64,000 nucleotides of DNA. Source: Parafannyhessea umbonata (GTDB lineage Bacteria > Actinomycetota > Coriobacteriia > Coriobacteriales > Atopobiaceae). Location of the stretch: positions 1 through 64,000 of the forward strand of contig NZ_JABAGR010000005.1 of the NCBI RefSeq assembly GCF_012844235.1. Reading direction: 5' to 3'. The notes beneath the pieces were generated by a model that worked only from the letters and a program-made list of their open reading frames with translations, ran no database searches and was not told the origin of the DNA. Below are positions 1 to 8,297 of the stretch, one piece after another. Made by a program: the position numbers and the translations under genes. Positions within the stretch are counted from its first letter, which is position 1, and each line of letters opens with the position of its first letter.

Positions 1-76
1 GGGTCGTTAGCTCAGTTGGTAGAGCAGGGGACTCTTAATCCCAAGGTCGAGGGTTCGACCCCCTCACGACCCACCA
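1..76 (+). tRNA. tRNA-Lys (CTT)
   Basis: Full cloverleaf with acceptor arms GGGTCGT and ACGACCC, D arm GCTC/GAGC, T arm with TTCGACC, and encoded CCA. The anticodon loop CTCTTAA gives anticodon CTT (Lys, reads AAG). The window begins exactly at its first base, so its promoter is outside. Confidence 0.95.
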
Positions 77-113
77 TTGACCTCTTCTCTGGCACACGCC
101 AGCACACATAGAT

Positions 114-189
114 GGGTCGTTAGCTCAGTTGGTAGAGCAGGGGACTCTTAATCCCAAGGTCGAGGGTTCGACCCCCTCACGACCCACCA
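114..189 (+). tRNA. tRNA-Lys (CTT), second identical copy
   Basis: Base-for-base copy of the tRNA at 1-76, separated by 37 nt, also with CCA encoded. It is followed by an intrinsic terminator at 201-229, so the two are probably one transcript. The tandem copy fits the very heavy use of AAG codons in the neighbouring genes. Confidence 0.95.
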
Positions 190-200
190 TCGCAAACGCA

Positions 201-229
201 AGCCCGGCGCATCCGCGTCGGGCTTTTTT
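201..229 (+). terminator. Intrinsic terminator of the tRNA-Lys pair
   Basis: Ten-base-pair stem AGCCCGGCGC / GCGTCGGGCT (one G-T pair), loop ATCC, then a run of T. It ends 16 nt before the stop codon of the converging gpmA gene. Confidence 0.9.
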
Positions 230-245
230 GTGCTCGGGACGCGCG

Positions 246-1040
246 CTATGCCGGGCTCGAGCCCAGCGCAAGCGCCTCCGCCGCGCCTCGGCTCGCGGCG
301 TCCGGGTCCAGCCAGCGCCCGGGGCCGGCCAGGCGAAGCCCTCCCATACCGCCGGTCTCGAACTCGTACACGCGGGGCTGGCCCGTCGGGACGTTCACCT
401 TGCGAATCTCGTCCGCGGACACGCCCTCTATAACCTTTATGAGCGAGCGCACAACGGAGCCGTGCGTCACCACGAGCACCGTCTGCCCCAGCAGCAGGGG
501 CGGCGTCACGTAGGCGCCCCAGAACGGCTCCAGCCGCGCGATCACGTCCTTAAGGCACTCGCTGCGAATCTGCCGCGGGTCCGTAGCGTCAAGCCCGTCC
601 TGCGAAAGCGTGCCGTAGCGCGGGTCGTCTGCCTGGAAGTACGGGGAGGCGGGGTCGATCTTGGGCGGCCTCACGTCGAAGCTGCGCCGGTACGCGTTAA
701 ACAGCTCCTCGCCGTACGCCTTGCGCATGTCGGGACGCGTCTGCCCCTGGAACGCGCCGTAGTGGCGCTCGTTCAGGCGCCAGCTGCGGATGACGGGCAC
801 CCACAGGCGGCCCACCTCGTGCAGCGCGATGTCCGCGCTCACGATGGAGCGCTCCAGAAGCGACGTGAACACCGCGTCCGGCTGGATGCCGGCCTCGCGC
901 ATGAGCCTGCCCGCCTCCGCCGCCTGGGCGCGCCCGCGCTCCGTCAGCGGAACGTCCACCCAACCCGCGAAGCGGTTCACCCGCTTGTCCGTCCACGCGC
1001 TCTCGCCGTGGCGCATGATCACCAGCGTCGCCGTCGCCAT
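246..1040 (-). CDS. gpmA: 2,3-bisphosphoglycerate-dependent phosphoglycerate mutase
   Basis: Interconverts 3- and 2-phosphoglycerate in glycolysis, in the cytoplasm, using a phosphohistidine intermediate. The 264-residue protein opens with the histidine phosphatase motif (MRHGES, phospho-acceptor His at residue 11). It carries the GpmA signature NERHYGAFQG around residues 90-99 and the second catalytic histidine in VVTHGSVVRSL near residue 193. An AGGAGG-type site lies just before the ATG (gaggaggctgccATG). The gene is monocistronic and faces away from the folate cluster. The last 25 residues or so are an alanine-rich tail beyond the usual family end. Assignment is firm. Confidence 0.95.
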   Translation of the reverse strand: MATATLVIMRHGESAWTDKRVNRFAGWVDVPLTERGRAQAAEAGRLMREAGIQPDAVFTSLLERSIVSADIALHEVGRLWVPVIRSWRLNERHYGAFQGQTRPDMRKAYGEELFNAYRRSFDVRPPKIDPASPYFQADDPRYGTLSQDGLDATDPRQIRSECLKDVIARLEPFWGAYVTPPLLLGQTVLVVTHGSVVRSLIKVIEGVSADEIRKVNVPTGQPRVYEFETGGMGGLRLAGPGRWLDPDAASRGAAEALALGSSPA

Positions 1041-1207
1041 GGCAGCCTCCTCGCATCGATCGCCCTGCCTGCGCTACCCTAGGGCGAGGGTAAGGCGGGC
1101 GCGGCGCCGCACGGGCGCGGCGCCCCAGATTTCACCCAACGCGCACGACGGGCGCGACGGGCACGAAGGGCGCGGTGCAACGGGCCGAGCCGGGAAGGGG
1201 GCACCGC

Positions 1208-1807
1208 ATGGACGGCGATGGGACGCGCGGGCGCAAGCGCGAGCTGCGCCGCCACTACAAGGAGGTCAGGAGCGCCCTCGGCGAGGACGGCCGGGCGAGA
1301 AGGGACGCCGCCATAGCGGGGCGCGTCACGCGGCTTCCGGAGTATCTGGCCGCAGACACCGTCCTCACGTACCTGTCCGTGGGCGACGAGGTCGACACCC
1401 GCGCGCTCGTGCGCGACGCCTGGGCGCGGGGCAAGTCCGTCGCGCTTCCGTGGTGCGTCCCCGGCACGCGTCGCATGCGCTGGTTTCGCGTGTCCTCGCT
1501 CGACGGTCTCGTGAGGAGCCCGTTTGGCGTGGAGGAGCCCGTGCCCGACCCCACGCTCGAGGCGGACCCAAAGGCGTCGCGCCGCGCGCTTGCGATCGTG
1601 CCGGGGCTCTCGTTCGACGAGCGCGGCTATCGCATGGGCTACGGCGGCGGCTTCTACGACGTCTTCCTCGCGGACTTTGCGGGCGTCTCCGTCGGCCTCT
1701 GCCGCGAGCCGCAGATGAGCGCGGTGGGCGCCCTCGCGCTCGACGGGCACGACGTCCCGGTCGATGTCGTGGTGACGGAGGGGCGCGTCATTCGACCGTC
1801 CCGCTAG
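1208..1807 (+). CDS. fau: 5-formyltetrahydrofolate cyclo-ligase
   Basis: Converts 5-formyl-THF to 5,10-methenyl-THF with ATP, returning a storage folate to the active pool. About 199 residues, usual for the family. It shows the basic ATP-binding N-terminus (KRELRRHYKEVR) and the family's C-terminal signature GYGGGFYD, preceded by VPGLSFDERGYRMG. I chose ATG 1208, which has a purine-rich site (gggaagggggcaccgc) before it. An in-frame upstream start at 1175 exists, but the extra 11 residues look like non-coding sequence. It is the first gene of the one-carbon run, separated from fhs by about 180 nt. Confidence 0.9.
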   Translation: MDGDGTRGRKRELRRHYKEVRSALGEDGRARRDAAIAGRVTRLPEYLAADTVLTYLSVGDEVDTRALVRDAWARGKSVALPWCVPGTRRMRWFRVSSLDGLVRSPFGVEEPVPDPTLEADPKASRRALAIVPGLSFDERGYRMGYGGGFYDVFLADFAGVSVGLCREPQMSAVGALALDGHDVPVDVVVTEGRVIRPSR

Positions 1808-1990
1808 GGAACCGGCGAAGGGTGCGGCTCTTCTCGGCCGCCCGAATTGCGACTATTCGATATCCGCCGCTCGATCCTCGGCAAAAATGTCCCCTGGAAC
1901 GCGCACAATGGGGTAACGGTCAGTTCGTCCCGTGAGACCCGGTAACCGTTGGAGCTCGACCGCTCCAAGAAGCGAAAGGAAGCGCCGAGG

Positions 1991-3658
1991 ATGGCAAAGT
2001 CAGACATTGAGATCGCGCAGGAGGCAACGATGCTCCCGATCACCGAGGTGGCCAAAAAGGCCGGCCTCGGTCCGGAGCAGCTCGAGCTCTACGGAAACTA
2101 CAAGGCGAAGGTGGACATCCACGCCTTCAGGGACAAGCCCATGAAGGGCAAGCTCATCCTCGTGACGGCCATCAACCCCACGCCTGCGGGCGAGGGCAAG
2201 ACCACTACGTCCGTCGGCCTGCAGGACGCCCTGTGCAGGCTCGGCAAGAACTCTATGCTGTGCCTGCGCGAGCCCTCCCTCGGCCCGGTCTTCGGCATCA
2301 AGGGCGGCGCCGCCGGCGGCGGCTACGCGCAGGTCGTCCCCATGGAGGACATCAACCTGCACTTTACGGGCGACTTCCACGCCATCGGCGCCGCGAACAA
2401 CCTGTGCGCCGCCATGCTGGACAACCACATCAAGCAGGGCAACTCCCTCGGCATCGACCCGCGCCGCATCGTGTGGAAGCGCTGCGTCGACATGAACGAC
2501 CGCCAGCTTCGAAACGTCGTGGACGGCCTAGGCGGCGTCGCGAACGGCATGCCGCGCGAGGACGGCTTCGACATCACCGTCGCGTCCGAGGTCATGGCCG
2601 TGTTCTGCCTCGCGACGGACCTCATGGACCTGAAGGCGCGCCTCGGCCGCATGGTCATCGCGTACACGTACGACCGCAAGCCGGTCACGGTCCACGACAT
2701 CCACGCGGAGGGCGCCATGACGGCGCTCCTGAAGGACGCCATCAAGCCCAACCTCGTCCAGACGCTCGAGAACAACCCCGCGTTCGTGCACGGCGGCCCG
2801 TTCGCGAACATCGCGCACGGCTGCAACTCCGTCGAGGCCACGACGACGGCGCTTAAGCTCGCGGACTACGTCGTCACGGAGGCCGGCTTCGGCGCGGACC
2901 TTGGTGCCGAGAAGTTCCTGGACATAAAGAGCCGCTACGCGAACCTCCATCCCGACGCCGTCGTGCTCGTGGCGACGGTGCGCGCCCTCAAGTACAATGG
3001 CGGCGTGCCGAAGGCGGAGCTCACGGAGGAGAACCTCGACGCCGTGCGCGCCGGCCTTCCCAACCTGCTGCGCCACGTCTCGAACATCAGGGACGTCTGG
3101 GGCCTGCCCGTCGTCGTCGCCGTCAACGCGTTCCCCACGGACACCAAGGCAGAGCTCGACCTCGTGGCCAAGGAGTGCGGCAAGCTCGGCGTGAACGTGG
3201 CGCTGTCCGAGGTCTGGGCAAAGGGCGGCGAGGGCGGCGAGGCCCTCGCGAACGAGGTCATCCGCCTGTGCGACCAGCCGAACGACTTCCGCTTCGCCTA
3301 TGACGTCAACGACAGCATAAAGAACAAGGTCGAGGCCATCGCGACGAAGGTCTACCACGCGGACGGCGTGGACTTCACGCCGAAGGCGGCGCGCCAGATG
3401 GCCCAGCTCGAGGAGCAGGGCTTTGGCGACCTGCCCATCTGCGTCGCGAAGACCCAGTACTCCTTCACGGACGACCCCAAGCGGCTCGGCGCGCCCGAGG
3501 GCTTCCGCATCACGGTGCGCAACCTGAAGGTCTCCGCGGGCGCGGGCTTCATCGTCGCGCTCACGGGCGACATCATGACCATGCCGGGCCTCCCGAAGGT
3601 GCCGGCCGCCGAGAAGATCGACGTCACGCCCGACGGAAAGATCGTCGGCCTGTTCTAG
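1991..3658 (+). CDS. fhs: Formate--tetrahydrofolate ligase
   Basis: ATP-dependent formation of 10-formyl-THF from formate and THF, the entry of formate into the one-carbon pool and the first methyl-branch step in acetogens. The 555-residue length is typical. The ATP loop TPAGEGKTT sits at residues 64-72. Other family stretches are [28 protein letters not shown] and the C-terminal [10 protein letters not shown]. Start ATG 1991 follows gcgccgagg. An earlier in-frame ATG at 1949 would add 14 lysine/arginine-rich residues not normal for the family. Followed closely by fchA and folD, so formate can be carried to methylene-THF by adjacent genes. Confidence 0.97.
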   Translation: MAKSDIEIAQEATMLPITEVAKKAGLGPEQLELYGNYKAKVDIHAFRDKPMKGKLILVTAINPTPAGEGKTTTSVGLQDALCRLGKNSMLCLREPSLGPVFGIKGGAAGGGYAQVVPMEDINLHFTGDFHAIGAANNLCAAMLDNHIKQGNSLGIDPRRIVWKRCVDMNDRQLRNVVDGLGGVANGMPREDGFDITVASEVMAVFCLATDLMDLKARLGRMVIAYTYDRKPVTVHDIHAEGAMTALLKDAIKPNLVQTLENNPAFVHGGPFANIAHGCNSVEATTTALKLADYVVTEAGFGADLGAEKFLDIKSRYANLHPDAVVLVATVRALKYNGGVPKAELTEENLDAVRAGLPNLLRHVSNIRDVWGLPVVVAVNAFPTDTKAELDLVAKECGKLGVNVALSEVWAKGGEGGEALANEVIRLCDQPNDFRFAYDVNDSIKNKVEAIATKVYHADGVDFTPKAARQMAQLEEQGFGDLPICVAKTQYSFTDDPKRLGAPEGFRITVRNLKVSAGAGFIVALTGDIMTMPGLPKVPAAEKIDVTPDGKIVGLF

Positions 3659-3695
3659 CCGCGTCCTTCTCGTCCGTACAACCAATCTGACCTGC

Positions 3696-3717
3696 GGGGT
3701 GCCCGATGGGGCACCCC
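3696..3717 (+). other. GC-rich hairpin between fhs and fchA
   Basis: Perfect nine-base-pair stem GGGGTGCCC / GGGCACCCC with loop GATG. No T-run follows, so it is not a classical terminator. It could pause transcription or stabilise RNA ends between fhs and the downstream genes. Confidence 0.6.
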
Positions 3718-3737
3718 CTCATGGGAGTGTGCATATC

Positions 3738-4382
3738 GTGCAAGAGAGGCCCGAAGAGAGGCTCGCAGACAAGAGCTGCGCCCGCTTTGCGGAGGAGCTC
3801 GCCGGAAGGAGCCCCGTTCCCGGGGGCGGCGGCGCCGCGGCGTACGCGGGCGCGCTGGCCGCCGCGCTGTGCTCAATGGCCGGCGCGTTCACGCTGGGCA
3901 AACGCCGCTACGCCCCCGTCGAGGCGGACGTGCGGCGCATGGTGGAGCAGGCGGGGGAGGTGCGCCGGCGCCTGGTAGAGCTCGTGGACGAGGACGCCCG
4001 CGGCTTCCTGCCGCTTTCGCGCGCGTACGCGCTGCCTAAGAGCGACCCCGCGCGCCCGCAGGCCATACAGGACGCGACGCGGCTCGCGTGCGAGGCGCCG
4101 CTCGCGGTGATGGGACAGGTGTGCCGCGCCATCGAGCTTCTGGAGGAGATGGGCGAGAAGGGCTCGGCCCTGCTCGTGGCAGACGTCGGGACGGGCGCGC
4201 ACCTTGCCCGCGCCGCGCTGGAGGCCGCGAGCCTGAACGTGTTCGTGAACGCGGTGGCGCTGGAGGACCGCGCGTGCGCGAAGGAGCTGGAGGCCCGCTG
4301 CGACGGCATGCTCGCGGCGTACGTGCCCCGGGCTCAGGCGCTTGCGCGCTCCGTGACGGACCGTGTGAGGGGAAGGGGATAG
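3738..4382 (+). CDS. fchA: Methenyltetrahydrofolate cyclohydrolase (FTCD cyclodeaminase-like family)
   Basis: Family member of the FchA/formiminotransferase-cyclodeaminase fold, which interconverts 10-formyl-THF and 5,10-methenyl-THF. The all-helical family pattern is visible: FAEELAGRSPVPGGGGAAAYAGALAAAL near the N-terminus and the long helices after it. About 214 residues from the GTG at 3738, which has GGGAG ten bases upstream. An earlier GTG (3699) lies inside the hairpin and is less likely. Because folD downstream also encodes cyclohydrolase activity, this gene is either redundant or specialised for the fhs direction. It ends two bases before folD. Confidence 0.85.
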   Translation: MQERPEERLADKSCARFAEELAGRSPVPGGGGAAAYAGALAAALCSMAGAFTLGKRRYAPVEADVRRMVEQAGEVRRRLVELVDEDARGFLPLSRAYALPKSDPARPQAIQDATRLACEAPLAVMGQVCRAIELLEEMGEKGSALLVADVGTGAHLARAALEAASLNVFVNAVALEDRACAKELEARCDGMLAAYVPRAQALARSVTDRVRGRG

Positions 4383-4384
4383 TC

Positions 4385-5239
4385 TTGGCGGAGTTGTTGA
4401 AGGGGGCGCCCGTCGCCCGCGCCCTCACGGAGGAGCTTGGGGCGCGCGTGGCGGCACTTCTCGCCCGCGGCGTCACGCCAGGGCTCGCGATGCTGCGCGT
4501 GGGGGAGCGCCCGGACGACCTCTCGTACGAGCGCGCCGCGCTGAGGCGCTGCGAGAAGGTGGGAATCGCCGCCCGGCGCGTCACGCTGCCGGCGGACTGC
4601 ACACAGGCGGAGCTGGAGCGCGCCATACGCGACGTCAACGCGGACCCGTCCGTGCACGGGTGCCTCATGTTCCGCCCGCTGCCGGCCGCGCTGGACGAGC
4701 GCGCGGCGTGCGCGGCGCTCGACGTGGCCAAGGACGTGGACGGCGTCACCGCGGGGTCGCTCGCGGGCGTGTTCGCGGGGGAGCCCGTCGGGTTTCCGCC
4801 GTGCACCGCGGAGGCCGTGCTGCAGCTGCTGCGCCACCACGGCGTGACGCTCGACGGCGCGGACGTCGTGGTGGTGGGGCGCTCGCTCGTGATCGGGCGG
4901 CCGGTGTCCATGCTGCTACAGGCGGCAAACGCCACCGTGACCATGTGCCACACGCACACGCGCGACCTTGCGGCGAAGTGCGCCGCCGCGGACGTCGTGG
5001 TGGTGGCCGCCGGCCGCGCGGGCACGTTTGGCGCACGCTGCGCGCGCCCAGGCCAGGTCGTGGTGGACGTGGGCATCAACTGGGACGAGGGCGCGCAGCG
5101 CCTTGTGGGCGACGTGGACTTCGACGCGGTCGAGCCCATCGTGGGCGCGATCACGCCCGTGCCCGGCGGCGTGGGGTCGGTCACGACGGCCTGCCTCGCG
5201 AAGCACGTGGTGGAGGCCGCGGAAAGGACGGTTGGATAG
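4385..5239 (+). CDS. folD: Bifunctional methylene-THF dehydrogenase / methenyl-THF cyclohydrolase
   Basis: NAD(P)-dependent interconversion of 5,10-methylene- and 5,10-methenyl-THF plus its hydrolysis to 10-formyl-THF. 284 residues, as usual. The family blocks are present: VGERPDDLSYERA, DVDGVTAGSLA, FPPCTAEAVLQLL, VVVGRSLVIGRPVSMLL and the C-terminal PVPGGVGSVTTACL. The catalytic lysine expected in the YxxxK motif is not obvious: the sequence reads SYERAALRRCEK. The start is a TTG at 4385 with GGAAGGGG six bases upstream. It abuts fchA and folE with 2 and 0 intervening bases, so translation is probably coupled. Confidence 0.92.
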   Translation: MAELLKGAPVARALTEELGARVAALLARGVTPGLAMLRVGERPDDLSYERAALRRCEKVGIAARRVTLPADCTQAELERAIRDVNADPSVHGCLMFRPLPAALDERAACAALDVAKDVDGVTAGSLAGVFAGEPVGFPPCTAEAVLQLLRHHGVTLDGADVVVVGRSLVIGRPVSMLLQAANATVTMCHTHTRDLAAKCAAADVVVVAAGRAGTFGARCARPGQVVVDVGINWDEGAQRLVGDVDFDAVEPIVGAITPVPGGVGSVTTACLAKHVVEAAERTVG

Positions 5240-5893
5240 ATGGTGCCAGAGACGACATCGTTTCGCGCGGCGCGGCCCACGGGCGAGAAGGACCGCTACG
5301 GCCGCCCGCTGAACGACCAGGGGTTCGCGCCCATAGACAAGCCGCGGGCGGAGGCCGCCGTGCGCGAGTTCCTGCTCGCGATCGGCGAGGACCCGGACCG
5401 CGAGGGCCTCAGGGGCACGCCGGAGCGCGTGGCACGCGCCGCGGAGGAGCTCTTTGGCGGAATGCAGGAGGACCCCGCCGCCCACCTGCGCCGGCAGTTC
5501 CAGGAGGAGCAGAACCAAGAGATGGTCGTCGTGCGCGACATCCCGTTCTCTTCCATGTGCGAGCACCACATCCTGCCGTTCGAGGGGACGGCCAGCGTGT
5601 GCTACATCCCGCGCAAGGGGCGGATCACGGGGCTTTCCAAGATCGCGCGCTGCGTCGTGGGCTACGGGCACCGCCTGCAGGTGCAGGAGCGCCTGACCGC
5701 GCAGGTGGCGGACGCGCTCATGCGCGAGCTCGACCCGCTGGGCGTCATGGTGGTCATGCAGGCGGAGCACACGTGCATGACCATGCGCGGCGTGCGCGCC
5801 GCAGGATCGTCCACCGTCACGAGCGCCGTGCGCGGCGTGTTCAAGGCAGACAGCAAGACGCGCGAGGAGGCGCTCAGGCTGCTGAGGGGCTAG
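5240..5893 (+). CDS. folE: GTP cyclohydrolase I
   Basis: Converts GTP to 7,8-dihydroneopterin triphosphate, the first step toward folate and, via QueD, queuosine. 217 residues. Zinc ligands are visible in [10 protein letters not shown] (Cys107, His109, His110) and in the later HTCMTMRG (Cys near 178). [16 protein letters not shown] and the terminal TREEALRLL are family signatures. ATG begins on the base after the folD stop. Unlike many genomes there is no folB, folK or folP beside it. The next genes are folC and a QueD homologue. Confidence 0.95.
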   Translation: MVPETTSFRAARPTGEKDRYGRPLNDQGFAPIDKPRAEAAVREFLLAIGEDPDREGLRGTPERVARAAEELFGGMQEDPAAHLRRQFQEEQNQEMVVVRDIPFSSMCEHHILPFEGTASVCYIPRKGRITGLSKIARCVVGYGHRLQVQERLTAQVADALMRELDPLGVMVVMQAEHTCMTMRGVRAAGSSTVTSAVRGVFKADSKTREEALRLLRG

Positions 5894-5938
5894 CCCCGCG
5901 GCCTGCGCGCGCCCGCGCAAGAAGGAGCGCATTCCATA

Positions 5939-7456
5939 ATGTACCAGGTTCCCTTCCAGATACCTTCCCTTGGCTACGCGGACGCGATGGCGCGCCTCGC
6001 CGCCACGAAGCGCTTTGGCATCCAGCCCATGCTCGAGAGCGTGGAGGACATGCTCGCAGAGCTTGGCAACCCCGACGAGCGCTTCCAGAGCGTGCAGATA
6101 GCGGGCACGAACGGCAAGACCTCGACTGCGCGCTTCACGGCGGCGATCCTTGGGGGAGAGGGGCTTCGCGTGGCGCTGTACACCTCCCCGGAGCTCGTGA
6201 GCATGACGGAGCGCATGGAGGTGGCGGGCCATCCCGTGAGCGAGGAGCGCTTCGCGCGCGGCGTCGCGGCCGCCGTGGCCGCCGGCGAGCGCGTGAACGC
6301 GCGCCGCGAGGCCGCCGGCGAGCGCCCGTACGACATCACGGAGTTCGACGTGCTGACCGTTGCGGCCATGGTGGTCTTCGCCGAGGCCGGCGTGGACGCG
6401 TGCGTGCTGGAGTGCGGCATGGGCGGCCGCTGGGACGCCACGAGCGCCGCGCACAACATCCGCTCCGTCGCCGTCACGGGCATCGGCCTGGACCACATGC
6501 GCATCCTGGGCGACACGCTCGAGAAGATCGCGGGCGAGAAGGCCGCCATCATCAAGCGGGGCCGCAGCTGCGTATTGGGCGTGGGCACGGCGACGCCGGA
6601 CAGCGTGGAGGACGTGTTTCTCGCCCGCTGCGCGGAGCAGGGCGTCACGCCGACGCTGCTGAGGCCGACCGACCCTGCGGACGCCGCGGGCGAGATGCAT
6701 CCCGGCGTGCCACGCGCGCACGAGGGGCTGCCTCACGCGACGTATTGCATAACGCGGCGCCCGGACCGCATAGGCGCGCCGCTTGTGGTGGACGTGAGGA
6801 CGCCGGGCGCGGACGGCCGCGCGTACCGCGAGCTGTCCGTGCTGAAGCCCGCGTACCAGGCGGCGAACCTCGCGTGCGCCGTCACGCTGGCACAGCAGTT
6901 CCTCGGGCGGCCGCTGGACGCCGAAGCGCTGTTCCAGTCCCTCGTCACGTGCCCGACGCCCGGTCGCTTCGACCTGGTGGTGCCAGACCCGCCCGTGCTC
7001 ATCGACGCATGCCACAACCCCCAGAGCGTCCAGACGTTCTTGACGGCCGTCCGCGGCGTGGACCCCAACGTGGCCACGCGCCCGGCGCTTCTGTGCGCCG
7101 TGCTCGCGGACAAGGACGTGAGGGGCATCGTGGGCCTGCTCGCGCCGGAGTTCCCGCGCGTGTACGTGACGCAGACGTCGTCCGACCGGGCGCTTCCGGC
7201 CCGGGACCTTGCCCGCGTCTTCGAGGAGTGCGGCAGGCGGCCGGACGCGGTCTTCTCGTCCGTGCGCGAGGCGACGGACGCGCTCTCGGGCACGCCGTAC
7301 GTCGCGTGTGGGTCGATCACGACGGCCGGTGAGGTCGCGGCGCTGCTCAGGCCGGGCGTGCAGAACGCGGCGGGCCCCGTGCGGCCGCACGCCGCGCCGG
7401 ACCACCATCCAAGGGTGCAGATTTTCGACGACGCCGCGGACGACGGGAGGGACTAG
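5939..7456 (+). CDS. folC: Folylpolyglutamate / dihydrofolate synthase
   Basis: Mur-ligase-type enzyme adding glutamate to dihydropteroate and to reduced folates. 505 residues, toward the long end of the family. The P-loop GTNGKT lies at residues 56-61. TSPELVSMTERM, ITEFDVLTVAAM and ECGMGGRWDAT match the central domain, and DACHNPQS matches the C-terminal domain. The ATG at 5939 has AAGAAGGAG about 11 bases upstream. The final 35 residues are extra and of low complexity. The queD-like gene starts two bases after its stop. Confidence 0.95.
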   Translation: MYQVPFQIPSLGYADAMARLAATKRFGIQPMLESVEDMLAELGNPDERFQSVQIAGTNGKTSTARFTAAILGGEGLRVALYTSPELVSMTERMEVAGHPVSEERFARGVAAAVAAGERVNARREAAGERPYDITEFDVLTVAAMVVFAEAGVDACVLECGMGGRWDATSAAHNIRSVAVTGIGLDHMRILGDTLEKIAGEKAAIIKRGRSCVLGVGTATPDSVEDVFLARCAEQGVTPTLLRPTDPADAAGEMHPGVPRAHEGLPHATYCITRRPDRIGAPLVVDVRTPGADGRAYRELSVLKPAYQAANLACAVTLAQQFLGRPLDAEALFQSLVTCPTPGRFDLVVPDPPVLIDACHNPQSVQTFLTAVRGVDPNVATRPALLCAVLADKDVRGIVGLLAPEFPRVYVTQTSSDRALPARDLARVFEECGRRPDAVFSSVREATDALSGTPYVACGSITTAGEVAALLRPGVQNAAGPVRPHAAPDHHPRVQIFDDAADDGRD

Positions 7457-7457
7457 C

Positions 7458-7883
7458 GTGTACCAGCTGAAGACGGAGGCGAGCTTCGACGGCGCCCACT
7501 TTCTGACGGACTACCACGGCAAATGCGAGAACCTCCATGGCCATCGCTGGCGCGTGGTGGTCTACATCAGGCAGGCCTCGCTTGGCACGGACGGGACCGG
7601 GCGCGACATGGTGCTGGACTTTGGCGAGTTCAAGCGCATCGTGCGCGAGGAGGTTGCGCGCTTCGACCACATGTTCCTGGTGGAGGAGGGCTCGCTGGCG
7701 CCGGAGACCGTTGCGTGCCTGCAGCGTGAGGGCTTCACCCTCAAGATGCTGCCGTTTCGCACCACGGCGGAGAACCTCGCGCGCAACTTCGCGGAGGTCC
7801 TCGTTGGCCGCGGGCTGCCCGTGAGCCAGGTGGACTGCTACGAGACGCCGCTGAACTGCGCCACGTACCTGGTGGACGAGTAG
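7458..7883 (+). CDS. queD: 6-carboxy-tetrahydropterin synthase / 6-pyruvoyl-tetrahydropterin synthase family protein
   Basis: 141-residue T-fold enzyme. Visible are the zinc histidines His14, His27 and His29, with Cys23 in the motif C-x3-HGH. That cysteine is the QueD/PTPS catalytic type, not the Glu found in the folate-making PTPS-III branch. The product is therefore predicted to be 6-carboxytetrahydropterin (7-deazaguanine/queuosine route) rather than hydroxymethyl-dihydropterin. Its position as the last gene after folE-folC nevertheless suggests it uses the same dihydroneopterin triphosphate. No queC, queE or queF is in the window. GTG start at 7458, two bases after folC. Confidence 0.88.
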   Translation: MYQLKTEASFDGAHFLTDYHGKCENLHGHRWRVVVYIRQASLGTDGTGRDMVLDFGEFKRIVREEVARFDHMFLVEEGSLAPETVACLQREGFTLKMLPFRTTAENLARNFAEVLVGRGLPVSQVDCYETPLNCATYLVDE

Positions 7884-7973
7884 CCGCGGGTCCGGCCGGT
7901 GAAAAGCGGTCGCGGGTCCAGACGGTCCGCTCGCGCGGGCCGCGGCCGCGGCCACGCGCGTTTCCGATGGCAC

Positions 7974-8276
7974 AAGCCCACCACTTTCTGACAGATCAAG
8001 CTTCTGTCAGAAAGTGGTGGGCTTTTCGGGCTCCAGGGGCCCTTTCCGCATCACTATCTGACAGGTCGCGCTTCTGTCAGATAGTGGTGAGCCTTCTGTC
8101 CCCACTAACTGACAGGTCGCGCTTCTGTCAGTTAGTGGCTGGATTTCGAGGCAATCGAGGCCCAATCGAGGCCGTATGTCCCTCACTACCTGACAGATCG
8201 AACATCTGTCAGGTAGTGAGGTCCGCAGGATTCCAACTAACTGACAGGTCGCGCTCCTGTCAGATAGTTGGCGGAC
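7974..8276. repeat. Tandem array of five related hairpins filling a convergent intergenic gap
   Basis: Five long inverted repeats lie at 7974-8024, 8049-8089, 8102-8138, 8181-8221 and 8233-8271. All share the core CTGACAG ... CTGTCAG. Three have the loop GTCGCGCTT or a close variant. The outer arms differ but stay paired: TTTCTGACAG with CTGTCAGAAA, TATCTGACAG with CTGTCAGATA, TAACTGACAG with CTGTCAGTTA, and TACCTGACAG with CTGTCAGGTA. The fifth has one A-A mismatch and an extra outer pairing of GTCCGC (8221) with GCGGAC (8271). The first is a 21-22 bp stem followed by TTTT. The array sits between convergent queD and the helicase. I see no protein-coding gene in 7884-8297. Confidence 0.9.
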
Positions 8277-8297
8277 CCTGGCGCTATCGGCCGCGCG

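Noticed and set aside
4660-7332. Very long open frame overlapping folD-folE-folC in another frame
   Set aside because: Arg/Gly/Ala-rich shadow caused by high GC; real, well-conserved genes occupy the other frame.
7974-8276. CRISPR array
   Set aside because: Units are palindromic with changing arms and irregular spacing, with no uniform direct repeat plus unique spacers and no cas gene nearby.
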